From Sorghum bicolor (lineage: Eukaryota > Streptophyta > Magnoliopsida > Poales > Poaceae): a stretch of 64,000 nt of DNA. Shown here piece by piece: positions 53,876 through 63,242 of this stretch (the stretch's first letter is position 1; the number at the start of each line of letters is the position of its first letter). The notes beneath the pieces are model-generated. The model was not told the origin of the DNA. It worked only from the letters and a program-made list of their open reading frames with translations, and ran no database searches. The position numbers were made by a program, and so were the translations under genes. The DNA lies in the NCBI RefSeq assembly GCF_000003195.3, contig NC_012870.2:33066706-33130705 (forward strand), given 5' to 3'.

Positions 53876-56800
53876 TCAGTCCATGGTACGACCCTCGCCA
53901 CCCTCACCTCCGCCCGAGCCAGTCTCAGGAGGAAGCACCTCAGGCTCGAAGAGCTTGGCCAACCTTTCCCCAGGGGCCTCCGCGTCGTCGATCAAAGCAT
54001 GGAGCCTCTCCTCGTTCTCCGCGTCGGTCTTAGAGATGTCGGTGACGAAGCCGTGGGATACTACCTCCATGTCGTAGGAGAAGCCCGAGCAGACAACCGC
54101 CATCGCCCGCTTCACCCCGATGTGGAGGGCATCCCGCACCCGATCTCGCAGCGTCGCACCTAAGTAGCACAGCTGGTCGACCAGTGCGTCACCTCGAGAG
54201 TCCTCCCTCGACTCATCCATAGGCTCGACCTCCCAAGAGGTCGAGAGATCGCTTATCGCCGTCCGCACTCGACGGTTCAAAGCAACCTCAGCCTCGAGTT
54301 GAGCCTTGGCGTCGCGAGCCTCGGCTTGGGCGGCCAGGAGTTCATCCTTGAGCCCTACAAATACCAATACGAAGGAGCTTTAGAAAAAACACACCTCGAA
54401 AAGGAAATTCGACAAAGGGAACATACCTTTGATACTCTCCTCTAGAGCCGTGTTCTCGCCAACCAACCTGGTATTGGCACGCTCGATCTCTCTGTTGGAG
54501 CGCGTCAGCTCAGTATTGGCAACGCGGAGATCTTCGATCACCCTGCCAGCCTGAGCGACGGCTCCACTCTTCTCTAGCAGTTCTCCCTTCAGACGCTCGA
54601 CGTCGTCAGAAAGACTGCGGGATCGAGCTCGCTCCATCTCGAGGTCTTCGAGGGCTTTCTTTTTTGCGTCCTCGGCGGCACCCCTGGCGACCTCACTGTC
54701 CACGAACGCCACCTTCATCTTCTGGAAGGTATCGCGGAGGGAGTCCAGGTCGGTCTGGAGAAGGCCCTTCTCTTTATCCAGGTCCGCAATGATGCCCTTG
54801 TGGGACAGGACCTCCTCCCGAGCTCTGGACGCGGCCTCCTCGACCGTAAGAGCCCGCTCCCGTAACCGCACCGCCTCCTCCTCCGCCTTCTTCGAGACCT
54901 CTCGGGCCTCGGCCAAAGCAGCCTCCCTCACCTTCTTCTCCTCCTCGAGCGCTATAAGATCTTTATAAGCTTTAAGCAGCTTTTCCTGTGACTCGAGGAG
55001 TTGATCCTTGAGGAGGGGAAGCTGCTCCCATCCGCCCCTCGTGGCATGAATGAAGCTAGATTTGATGCGGGAGGTCTCTTTCATATCCTGCCAATCAGAG
55101 GTCAGGGGGGTTAGAACACAGAAACCCAAAAGCACCACCAAGATTGGAGCTCGAGAAACACTTACAAAATAAGCGGGCCCGAGCCCGTTGTTGATGACGT
55201 CCGATAGGAGCCCCACCACGTGTTTCATCCAAAGGCGGAGCTCCTCGACGTGTTCCCACTTCTCGACTTCCTTCTTGTCATCGAGGAAGATATTGGGCTC
55301 GGACGGGTCGCTGGAAGCTCGGATACGAATCCGATCGGGGCACCAGTTCTCCGTCTCCCGATCGGCCCGCACCTTGACGCCACGGAGGAAGTTCTCGACG
55401 GTCTCGAGGGAACCCCCGTGGCGCAAGAACAGATCGGCGAGGCAAGGGAACCGGCCGTCGTCGTCCACCGTCTTCCACGTACCGTCCTTACTCCCAGACG
55501 ACCCGATCTCGTCCTCCTCAGAGGGGAAGCGGTCCTCCCACGCTCGACGTTCCCGGAGGAACCCTGGGGCGATCCCGTCCATGCCGTAGAGTGTCCTCTT
55601 GATCTCGGACTCAGGGTCGGTGGGGGTGCGCATCATGCAGGCGAGTGCCACCACTCCGTCCGCTCGCCCCGATTCTGCCCGGATCGCGGCAGGCGCCCCC
55701 GGGAGAAGCCACGCTGGGGTGGGAGGCCCGTACACCGGCAAGTCTCCCTCTTGATCGCCGGGCTCTTGCGACGCCTGTGGCGCCGGTCCGGCCAAAATCT
55801 GAGGCGGGGGCTCGAGTGGCTCGTTCTCTTGGCCCCCCAGCTGCTGTTGCCGCCCCAGCTGCTGATGCTGCTCGTCATGCTGAAGCTGCGGTTGCTTCTC
55901 CGGCTGGGGTTGCTGCTGCTGCTGCTCCAGTGACGGCTGTTCCGCCTCGCGATCCCGCGCCTCCTCCTCCTCCATCTTCCTCTGCGTCTCGAGGGCTCGA
56001 AGGCTTGCGGGCCAGGGGGTCCGTCCTGCGACGTTGGGAGTCGACGCCTCTTCCTCCATGGGTCGAACGCCCCCAGATGCGTCGTTACCCTCAGACGTAT
56101 CGCTGATGGTGATAGGCTCCCCCTCGACCCCCAATCAAGGGGGCTCGGGGGCTCCCTCCGACGCTCGTATCTGGGGGGTCGCATCATGAGTTGGTGGCGG
56201 CGGAGTAGGCGCGGGACGAGGCGAAGTTATCTCGACGCCGGCTGAAGGTCGGGTGCTTGACGGGCCTGCAAAACAAAGAGTAAGAGTCAGACGTTATGAT
56301 AACCGACATAATAATATCGCGACACCCGGGAATTAACTACAAACCTGGTTCCGTTGAGGCGGCACCCGTTCTGAGCCTCTTGGCCATCGATGGTTGGGCC
56401 TGCTCGAGGGTCCGTTTCAGCCTGAGAAAAGGTCAGCATGTGAGGAAAGGCGAGAGAGTGAGGGGACAGAGACCACAATAACAAAAGGGTTTACCCCACG
56501 GGCAGAACGGCTCGCCTTCCGCCACCCCGACCAGCGGGCCTCGAGCCACCCCGCGTCGGGGCGCTAGGCCTCTCAAGGGCAGAAATTGGCTTAGGAACGT
56601 CGGATCCCGCTTGGCGGGCGCCGGGACTCGTGCTCCTACGACCGGCGTCTCCTTTCTCAGAGGCCGCAGCGCGACCGCGGGTCAGCGGCCCCGACGCCTG
56701 GGACCTCGCCGGACCGCTCTCCTTGGACGCCGGAGGAGGGCGCGGTGCGTCCTGGCCCGCCTTGAGCACGAGAGGAGCGTCGGGCCGGGGACGACGAGAC

Positions 56801-58022
56801 CCACTCGGACCCTCCTCCGGCACCCCCGTCCGGGGGGCGTCGACGTCATCTCGAGGCGGCCCCTCGAGGATCCGATCGAGACGCGACGCCATCCCCTCGG
56901 AGTCGTCGCTACTCTCGTCGTCATCGTCGTCGTCGTTAGGGGATTCCTCCTCAGGCTCCCCCTCTGCCTGGATTTGGCTCGACGCGCCTCTAATGCTTGG
57001 CGGTCGAGATTCTTCTTCTTCTCCCCCTTTTTTGCGGAGTCCTTGGCAGACTTCGACTTCTCGGCGGATTGGCGCCGTTTGTCGCGGTCGACCTCGTCCT
57101 CCTTTACTGGAGGCCTCGAGGACCGGACATCAATCCGACCCTGCCAAAACTAAGGTAGGCTTAGAGGAGAAACCTAGAATCGAGGATGCGCGCAAGAAGA
57201 AAGCGTACCAGATCGATCGAGCCTGCGTCGGGTCGCATGGGGAAGCCGTTGACGTGCTCCGGCTTAAAATCACCGGCAATTGCGGCCCTGACTCGGGCCG
57301 CGACTTCGTCGTCCGTCGGAGGCTCGCTGGACATCCGACATGCCTCGAGGTCCCGAGACGAGACGCCAGGGCCCATCTCGTCCATCCTCAGCGGTCGTGA
57401 CATCAGAGGGAGAACTCTCCGATGATGGACGGCCGAGAGGACGAGGGCGGCGGTCAAACCTTCCTGGCGAAGCTTCTTCAGGGCGTCGAGGAGAGGGTCG
57501 AGCCGAGGCTGATGAGCTTGGACGACGCCGTACGTCCAGTCCGCTGGGCGCTCCAAGATCAGACGGCCCGAGTAGGGAGGTAGGAGGTTGTCGTCGTTCC
57601 GCAAGTAGAACCATTGAGAGTCCCAACCGGCATGGTTGGTCGACAACCCTACCGGTATGTACTCCCGCGGCCGGTCCGTCTTCCCCGTCTTCTGCACCAG
57701 ATTGAGGCAACCCGCTCGCACGGGTTTCCTCACGCCCGTGGTTCCGGTGGAAGCGTGAAACAGCTCGCCCCTGTAGAGGTGGAGCCACAGCTCCCAGTGC
57801 GGCATCATCCCTAGGAAGCCCTCACAGACGGCGGCGAAGACCGCCGCCACGGTGATGGCGTTCGGGGAGAAGTGCTGCAGCTCCACCCCATAGTGGAAGC
57901 AGAGGGCCCGCATGAAGCGGCTTGGAGGCGCGCCCAGACCGTGGCGGTGGAACTTGGCGAACGACACCACGTAGCCCTCAGGTGGCTGAGGCGTCCTGTG
58001 GCTCGCTGGCGGCGCGATCCAC
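53876..58022 (-). CDS. Antisense spliced gene of the Tat element, 'putative gypsy type transposon' family
   Basis: Six exons on the minus strand: 58022(or beyond)-57209, 57140-56495, 56421-56345, 56265-55166, 55087-54427 and 54354-53876. All five introns (68 to 78 bp) start GT and end AG, and the exon phases match at every junction (0, 2, 1, 0, 1). Exon 1 has the pattern of the Transposase_28 / putative gypsy type transposon domain: HRHGLGAPPSRFMRALCFHY, then CEGFLGMMPHWELWLHLYRG. Exon 2 is Lys/Arg then Asp rich, exon 4 is Gln/Pro rich, and exon 5 is a long coiled coil (EEEAVRLRERALTVEEAA type). Antisense ORFs in this position are known in Tat elements such as Grande. Function unknown. Two lesions: a probable 1-bp loss in a C run at 56958-56962, and TGA at 56137-56135. 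The N-terminus lies in the gap. Confidence 0.85.
54355..54426 (-). other. Intron 5 of antisense gene
   Basis: GTATGT to TTTGTAG, 72 bp, phase 1. It joins two otherwise separate open frames. Confidence 0.75.
55088..55165 (-). other. Intron 4 of antisense gene
   Basis: GTAAGTG to TTGGCAG, 78 bp. It has no stop and is a multiple of three, so retention would keep the frame. Phase 0. Confidence 0.7.
56266..56344 (-). other. Intron 3 of antisense gene
   Basis: GTTTGT to TTTTGCAG, 79 bp, phase 1, flanking the 77-bp exon 3. Confidence 0.75.
56422..56494 (-). other. Intron 2 of antisense gene
   Basis: GTAAAC to TTCTCAG, 73 bp, phase 2. It contains a stop codon in the exon 2 frame, so splicing is needed for continuity. 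Confidence 0.75.
57141..57208 (-). other. Intron 1 of antisense gene
   Basis: GTACGC to TTGGCAG, 68 bp, phase 0 on both sides. Confidence 0.7.
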
Positions 58023-58122
58023 NNNNNNNNNNNNNNNNNNNNNNNNNNNNNNNNNNNNNNNNNNNNNNNNNNNNNNNNNNNNNNNNNNNNNNNNNNNNNN
58101 NNNNNNNNNNNNNNNNNNNNNN
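58023..58122. other. Assembly gap (100 N)
   Basis: Exactly 100 Ns, the conventional length for a gap of unknown size. It lies inside exon 1 of the antisense gene. Confidence 0.98.
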
Positions 58123-58939
58123 CAAGATTAGGGACTAAACATGTTGAATCAGTTGGGTTGGTTAATTTAGAGTTATAAATCATACATGTTTGTCTCTTTA
58201 TTTATGTGAACGCCAGAACCAAGGAGAAACTTATAAAAGGATAGTCAAGTACCTTAAGATGTTACCTTTGAAGAGTGATGGTACAGTATCACCTTGTAGA
58301 AGCTTTCCTTTCTAGCGGTTGTGCATCGTGTTTGTGGCTCCCTCCATGGATCATCTCTTATGAGCTACGTCTTTCTTGTGCAAATTGTTAAACTTCATGT
58401 GTCACTTTCTTCATCTCCAATGTGAGTTTATCTCAGGACTTCCCAGGTTGATATTGAAAGTTTTCCTGCAGGGGTTAGTCCCACAAAATATACCAATGTC
58501 TACACAAGCAATTTTTAGTTTGATAACCGAACTAGACTCCATGTCTAATCAGATTAAGGAAGGCTGTTTAACCTAAGCACCATGCTTAATTTAAAAGCCA
58601 ATATAAGTATGTGCAGTACTTCCAAACTAACACTTACTAGGATAAACAAATGTAGCGTGATGGGATTTATAGAGATCTACTTAAGTGGAGATGAAGCAGT
58701 GTGATTAGTATTTAACAAATTGAGCATGTCTCAAAGGTAAGGACAACCAACATAGCAACATGGCAAAGGATGTTTTTATGTGAAGTACTCCCCTAAGCTT
58801 GAATTTTGCAAAATTCAAGATTGGATGAATTTAATTCAATGTTGCATGTTGATTGGTTGGGCATACCTTGCGCTTGTCATTCATCCGGTCTTCTTGCTCC
58901 AATCCTAGAAAGGTTAGTGACAAGAATACCCGAAGGAAT
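58123..58939 (-). repeat. Second copy of the A2 left flank (matches 45024-45842)
   Basis: Near-identical over about 817 bp to the A2 sequence left of the Tat 5' LTR; the only differences I see are within the first bases after the gap. The real 3' end of the Tat element should be here instead. This points to an allelic contig or misassembly. Confidence 0.92.
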
Positions 58940-59979
58940 TGTCGAGGGTATCGGTAAGGGGTACCCTCAGCGATGCGCACTATGAGATTGCCCGTACGAA
59001 GGTCGAGACCCTTAATTCGGCGCCCTAGTCTTACGCATGCGCCGCCATCGACAGTCGCAGCCTCGAAGACGAAAATAGCGTCGAGCGAACCGGTCAGGGC
59101 TCGAGCAACGACTACCGTCGAAGACGGAAGCGGGCTCGAGCGAACCAAGAGACGTCGAGCGTTAGGACACTGTCCGCCGCCTGACGCGCGCACGCGGGCG
59201 GGAGCATTAAATGCACCTGACGCTTCCCCACCTAACACACAGGTCATGGGAGGCGTGATAGGGAGCGAGCTTCTGTCCCATCGTTCTTTTTGCAGCCTTC
59301 CCACCGAACGACCCAGGGCGTGTCAGGACGCGGGAAACAAGGATGGAACGTCTAATCGGGACCCCCTCGAGACACCCAAGGTCAGCGCTCCAGATATCAG
59401 CATATTACGCGGCGCCCGGCCCTCGACCGAACAAGGTCCCTCCCCAGGGACAAGTCGGGCGTCGACTGACAACACCACAGCTGCTCCGCCGGATCCGCCA
59501 CCATGCCATACGAGCATACGACCTCAGAACCAGCACAAGGCGGCTGGCAGGGCAGCTCGCAGGAGCACGCGTAATCATCACCAAGCTATCAGGATGGGAC
59601 GGCTCGAGGCCATGCCGTACGGAAGCCTCGAGTAGGTCAGCGCTTCGTGCAGCTATCGATCCCTACTCTAACATCTACGCATGTACCCTGTGTCTCTCCT
59701 TGGAGCTATAAAAGGAGGGACTCAGGAATAGAAGAGGGACATCCGAACACAAGAACACACTCGTGGTAGAGCTACACACTTCATATCACGCTTGTATTCG
59801 CCCCTGTACAAGCACTTAGGTGCAAGATAATACAAACTCTCTCCCCCCGCTGGACGTAGGGCCTTCTCTTGCCCGAACCAGGATAAATCTCTGTGTCTTC
59901 TTGCATCATCATCCGGAAAGGGGAGCACGCATACAAATTTACTCGTTGGTGTGACCCCCCCGGGGGAAAAACACCGACA
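58940..59979 (+). repeat. Tat LTR, second copy
   Basis: 1040 bp. It differs from 45843-46882 at about two positions (near 59048 and 59517). It is followed by GGAAT (59980-59984), the partner target duplication. On this contig alone it looks like a solo LTR in A2. Confidence 0.95.
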
Positions 59980-60102
59980 GGAATATTTCTACAATTAATT
60001 TATACGCTCAATACACAAGGTAATGTTGCAAGTAATTAGAAGTTCATGTTACGATCTGATAAGTGCTTGTTTTAGGACACTAAGCTTGTCCTTGGGAAAC
60101 CA

Positions 60103-60849
60103 TCAATTAACTCGACGAGATCTGCAATATTTATTATAGACATATGCATCGACAACCGCTCTTTTAAAGTTTTTATAAATAGAAAAGAAGAGAGGGCTGG
60201 AGATCTCAAATGTGGTGATAGCACATGAATTTTTAATGCCCTCTAGCCATTGATGTTGCTCTTCTCGATCCTCCTTCTTATGCATGGGATGTCTAGAGAG
60301 ATTCATAGGATTATCGGGAGGTTCAAGAGAAAGAGCATAGTAGAGATTATTAGGCTCAAGGATAGGTTGGATAGCCGAATCATGGGATTGGAAAGTTTGG
60401 AAATCGGCTATTGAAACTTTCTCTCCTTGTATGGGAGATGATTCCTTCTCTATCTCTATGATTTTTCTATGAAGACTAGTACAAGAAGGATGTCCACGAA
60501 TGAAGACATACCTTCCGTTACTAACTGATAAAGAAAGAAGGACTCTACCAAAGGTTATATGATTAAGACCAATGTGAAAATATCTAGGAAAAACATGGTC
60601 TTGCAGGGCTAGGTCTAAACCAGAATTTATAGAAAGATTAACAGATTCCCTAGGTGTAGCTAAAAGTGCATTATCTTCTTGATTAAAAGATAGGACCTCG
60701 GCTATAGAAAAGGGTTGGTTTTGACCTATTGCAATCAACTCCGGACACAGATCATAATTAGGGGCAGGACGTGTTGACTCCCATGGTCTATGGCTGGTCT
60801 CCGAAGGTGCAAAGAATTTAATAATAGTTATGGAATTTGAGATATCCAT
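60103..60849 (-). CDS. Unknown ORF in the gag position of A2 (248 aa)
   Basis: It opens at ATG 60849, about 90 bases after the tRNA-Asp primer site, and is uninterrupted to the stop at 60103. A longer reading upstream would start inside the LTR and cross the primer site, so I reject that start. I do not recognise a Gag core, zinc knuckle or catalytic motif. It has a mixed composition with Ser/Pro-rich N-terminal residues, and a C-terminal basic segment (FKRAVVDAYVYNKYC) shared with A1. The position suggests a replaced or captured coding sequence in place of gag. It could be a highly diverged Gag; a protein search would decide. Confidence 0.6.
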   Translation of the reverse strand: MDISNSITIIKFFAPSETSHRPWESTRPAPNYDLCPELIAIGQNQPFSIAEVLSFNQEDNALLATPRESVNLSINSGLDLALQDHVFPRYFHIGLNHITFGRVLLSLSVSNGRYVFIRGHPSCTSLHRKIIEIEKESSPIQGEKVSIADFQTFQSHDSAIQPILEPNNLYYALSLEPPDNPMNLSRHPMHKKEDREEQHQWLEGIKNSCAITTFEISSPLFFSIYKNFKRAVVDAYVYNKYCRSRRVN

Positions 60850-60936
60850 AAAGATAAAAAGATAAAAGAATAAAAGTATAAAAGTATAATACAAGATAAT
60901 AGCAAGACTCAAAGTTATCTTAGCAAACCGTCTTTC

Positions 60937-60954
60937 TCCCCGGCAACGGCGCCA
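60937..60954 (-). other. Primer-binding site, tRNA-Asp (A2)
   Basis: The minus strand reads TGGCGCCGTTGCCGGGGA, a full match, 8 bases from the 5' LTR. Confidence 0.92.
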
Positions 60955-60962
60955 GAAATGCT

Positions 60963-62196
60963 TGTTGATATTTGGTAACGCAATAAGGAAATGATCCGCA
61001 AGCGTACGGATATCGGTGAGCATTTCACCCGGGAGGTTTTCCAGAGTATCGTATTTATATTTTTACCACTGGGAGAAAGGGTGCATCTGACTAACCAAAT
61101 CTATTGCTACTATCCCTTTAGGCTACAAAGAATGTCTCTCGATGTGAGTGATAAATAGAGAAGACTGCAACCGTAGTCTCCTTCTAACCTTGATAAGGAT
61201 GATCTGCTGTTCTAATGGGGAGGCTAACGGAATCTAGACACCACAAAGGATGTTCAACCCGCACCTATAAACCCTATTCTTCCTGCTAACGAGATGTGAT
61301 CTGCAAAGGTAACTCGGAATTGTCACGTTCCTCACTACTACCACGGTCCAGCTAGTCAGGGAATATCTATGAGTACCCCAGCCTAAACACCACGTTTACG
61401 CCAGCAATGATTACTCTAAACTCTACGCGAAGAGATTAAAGTAAACTCATAAACCATAAGAACAATAAAACAATAACTTACTAGAATTTAGAAGTCGAAA
61501 TACTGAAGAATCCTAGGAGCAAGCTTCGGGTTAGGAGAACTTGATCCTGCAGGTACAAACTTGGAGTAGACACCGACAGGCCGGGCTTCCTCCAATCTAC
61601 ACCTCCACTCTATCTCTCTCAATCTAGTAGAAACTAGAAGATCTATTTCTACTTTACATTGGTTGCTAAGCCTAAAAAGAAATATTAATTAGAGAAGAGG
61701 TTTTCCTTCGAGGGCACCCCTCAATCTCTATGATAATTTCTTGTCTTCTCCAGGGGCCAGGGGGGTCTCCTTATATAGTCCTCCTCCTCTATGCGTTTTT
61801 GGGTCGGTAGGCGAGGTGGTACTATGTTTTCCTTGATCCAATAGGTCGGTGGAACGTCGTGTGCGAAGAAAGTCCCGAAGGGCTTCCAGAGGTGGGCGGG
61901 CGCCGAGGTCACCAGGGCGGGCGCCCTGGGCCTGGCCCCTTTCGGCCTCCGCTTCCTTGCCGTGGCTTCTGGAGTCTTCTAGATGGTAGAAAATTGCGCG
62001 GTGCATTGATATCTCTATGTAATCCCGACATGTGGGCCTTTCTTCCTTATTTCCTGATAACCCCCTGCAGAAATAGACAAACACCAAAACTCGTGGAATT
62101 CTGTCAGATAAAACCCTAAGTCTAGATGTTGATTTCATTTGGATCCTTTTCTTTGTTTATTTGATAATTAAATTTGATACTTAAGGACCGTCAACA
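60963..62196 (-). repeat. A2 5' LTR
   Basis: 1234 bp. It has the minus-strand TATA element at 61778-61771 and two GC-rich GGGCGGGCGCC motifs at about 61893-61930. The 22-bp length difference from the 3' LTR matches the extra motif copy. Confidence 0.93.
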
Positions 62197-62261
62197 ATGG
62201 CATGTTGGTCGGCGTAGATTTCTCCGGGATTGACGACCTAGAGACTCTTCTCTGGTTCCTT
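62197..62261 (+). pseudogene. Tat-type gag fragment, right piece (G)
   Basis: It continues the frame of 40077-40271 after removal of A2, with VGVDFSGIDDLETLLWF. It is cut at 62261 by an LTR. Confidence 0.55.
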
Positions 62262-62650
62262 GTTGACATTTATTGCCGTCATTACTAAAAATAGAGATAA
62301 ACCCTACCTCTAGCAACAATGCCAGAAATGCACAGTATATAATTAACTTGTCAATTAGCAACTAACCACCCTAATATTCGTAAGCATTAAATAGGATGTC
62401 ATCCCTAATTATATTGCTAGGAATTTAATATAGATTCACATGTTCTATTGCAACTATACAGAGAATAAAAGATATGAATATAATTATAAACTAAATGGGT
62501 TCTGCAAGCAGACAGATAATTATACCGTTCTAGCATTTTACCTAGGGAAGTATCCAGGTTGTCAATTTATATTTATACCACTCAGAAGGCTATGGTTTAA
62601 ACTACAATCTATTACACTGATAATTAACTATATTGGATGAATAAATAATA
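62262..62650 (-). repeat. Athila-like LTR fragment (C''), minus orientation
   Basis: It begins TGTTGACATTTATTGCC and shares the layout of the element C LTR (36958 onward), including the AGGTTGTCATCCCTA-like block and GTACCGT/CAGATAATTATACCG region. It is truncated near 62650; that boundary is approximate. Confidence 0.6.
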
Positions 62651-63242
62651 TTTCCCAAGTCATAAAATCTACTCAGAACAGGCAGATATTTACCCTTCTG
62701 ATTCAAGTAAGCAACTTGTTTGTATTTGTTCTTTGGTTTGCAACTCATATTATATTGAGTACTACGATTTGGGTAGCTCCTAGGTCGGAGTAGTGATTCG
62801 TAGTGTAGACAGCTATGGTTGCTTGTGAATGTCCCCTGATCAGCCGGACAGTGGTAGTTCACGTAGGTGACTTTATAGCTGCCTTGATTCCTCTGTAGTC
62901 CACTTCCCGTTGGTAGGATTAATAGGCTTATAGGTGCCTGGTAGGGGAATACTCTGATTCTTCCCCTATTTGGGTTACTTGCCCGATAAGACGATACTAT
63001 ACATAGTTTACCGGTTATTAGAACCAGAGTACATTAGTATTTCCTCATCATGAATAGTTTCTAGATTGTTTGTGCCCCCTTAGATTAAGAACTTATTAGC
63101 TAATTCATAAATCACCTACTGTTCCTTTGGGTTTGATATTAAAACCGGGTTAATCTTGGTGAAGTGCTGATTAGTATATATCTGTGCGCTTGCGGATAAT
63201 CTGATTATAATCATTATTTGGGTGCAGTTAATTTATACCAAC
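62651..63242 (+). repeat. Athila-like LTR fragment, plus orientation
   Basis: The end TTATACCAACA and the interior match LTR fragment C' at 28471-28538 and 36191-36473. The start is missing. Confidence 0.65.

Larger units (their letters stand above)
45843..58022 (+). mobile_element. Tat-lineage Ty3/gypsy element with antisense gene (5' LTR to gap)
   Basis: The left target duplication is GGAAT (45838-45842). In order it holds the 5' LTR, primer site, gag-protease, RT, RNase H, second RNase H and integrase, then a minus-strand spliced gene running into the gap. The second, archaeal-type RNase H and the antisense gene place it in the Tat lineage, near Grande/Retand/RIRE2-type elements. The 3' polypurine tract and the real 3' LTR are not visible before the gap. 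Confidence 0.93.
40272..62196 (-). mobile_element. Non-autonomous Athila-like element A2, split by the Tat element
   Basis: Perfect ATGGC duplications (40267-40271 and 62197-62201). The LTRs are 60963-62196 (5' on the minus strand, 1234 bp) and 40272-41483 (3', 1212 bp). The primer site and post-primer ORF lie at the right, the protease-like domains and non-coding 3' region at the left. The middle is occupied by the Tat insertion and the sequence gap. There is no RT or integrase of its own. Confidence 0.93.

Noticed and set aside
55220..57400. Several plus-strand open frames (for example 55220-55933, 56630-57400)
   Set aside because: They are reverse-strand shadows of the GC-rich spliced antisense gene.
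60850..61023. Upstream extension of the unknown A2 ORF
   Set aside because: It would start in the LTR and translate the primer-binding site. The ATG at 60849 is a better start.
61721..62138. Open frames shared among LTRs at 1086-1430, 7872-8264, 15698-16015, 41030-41425 and 61728-62138
   Set aside because: These are the conserved U3 segment of Athila-like LTRs and not a gene family; frames contain the promoter.
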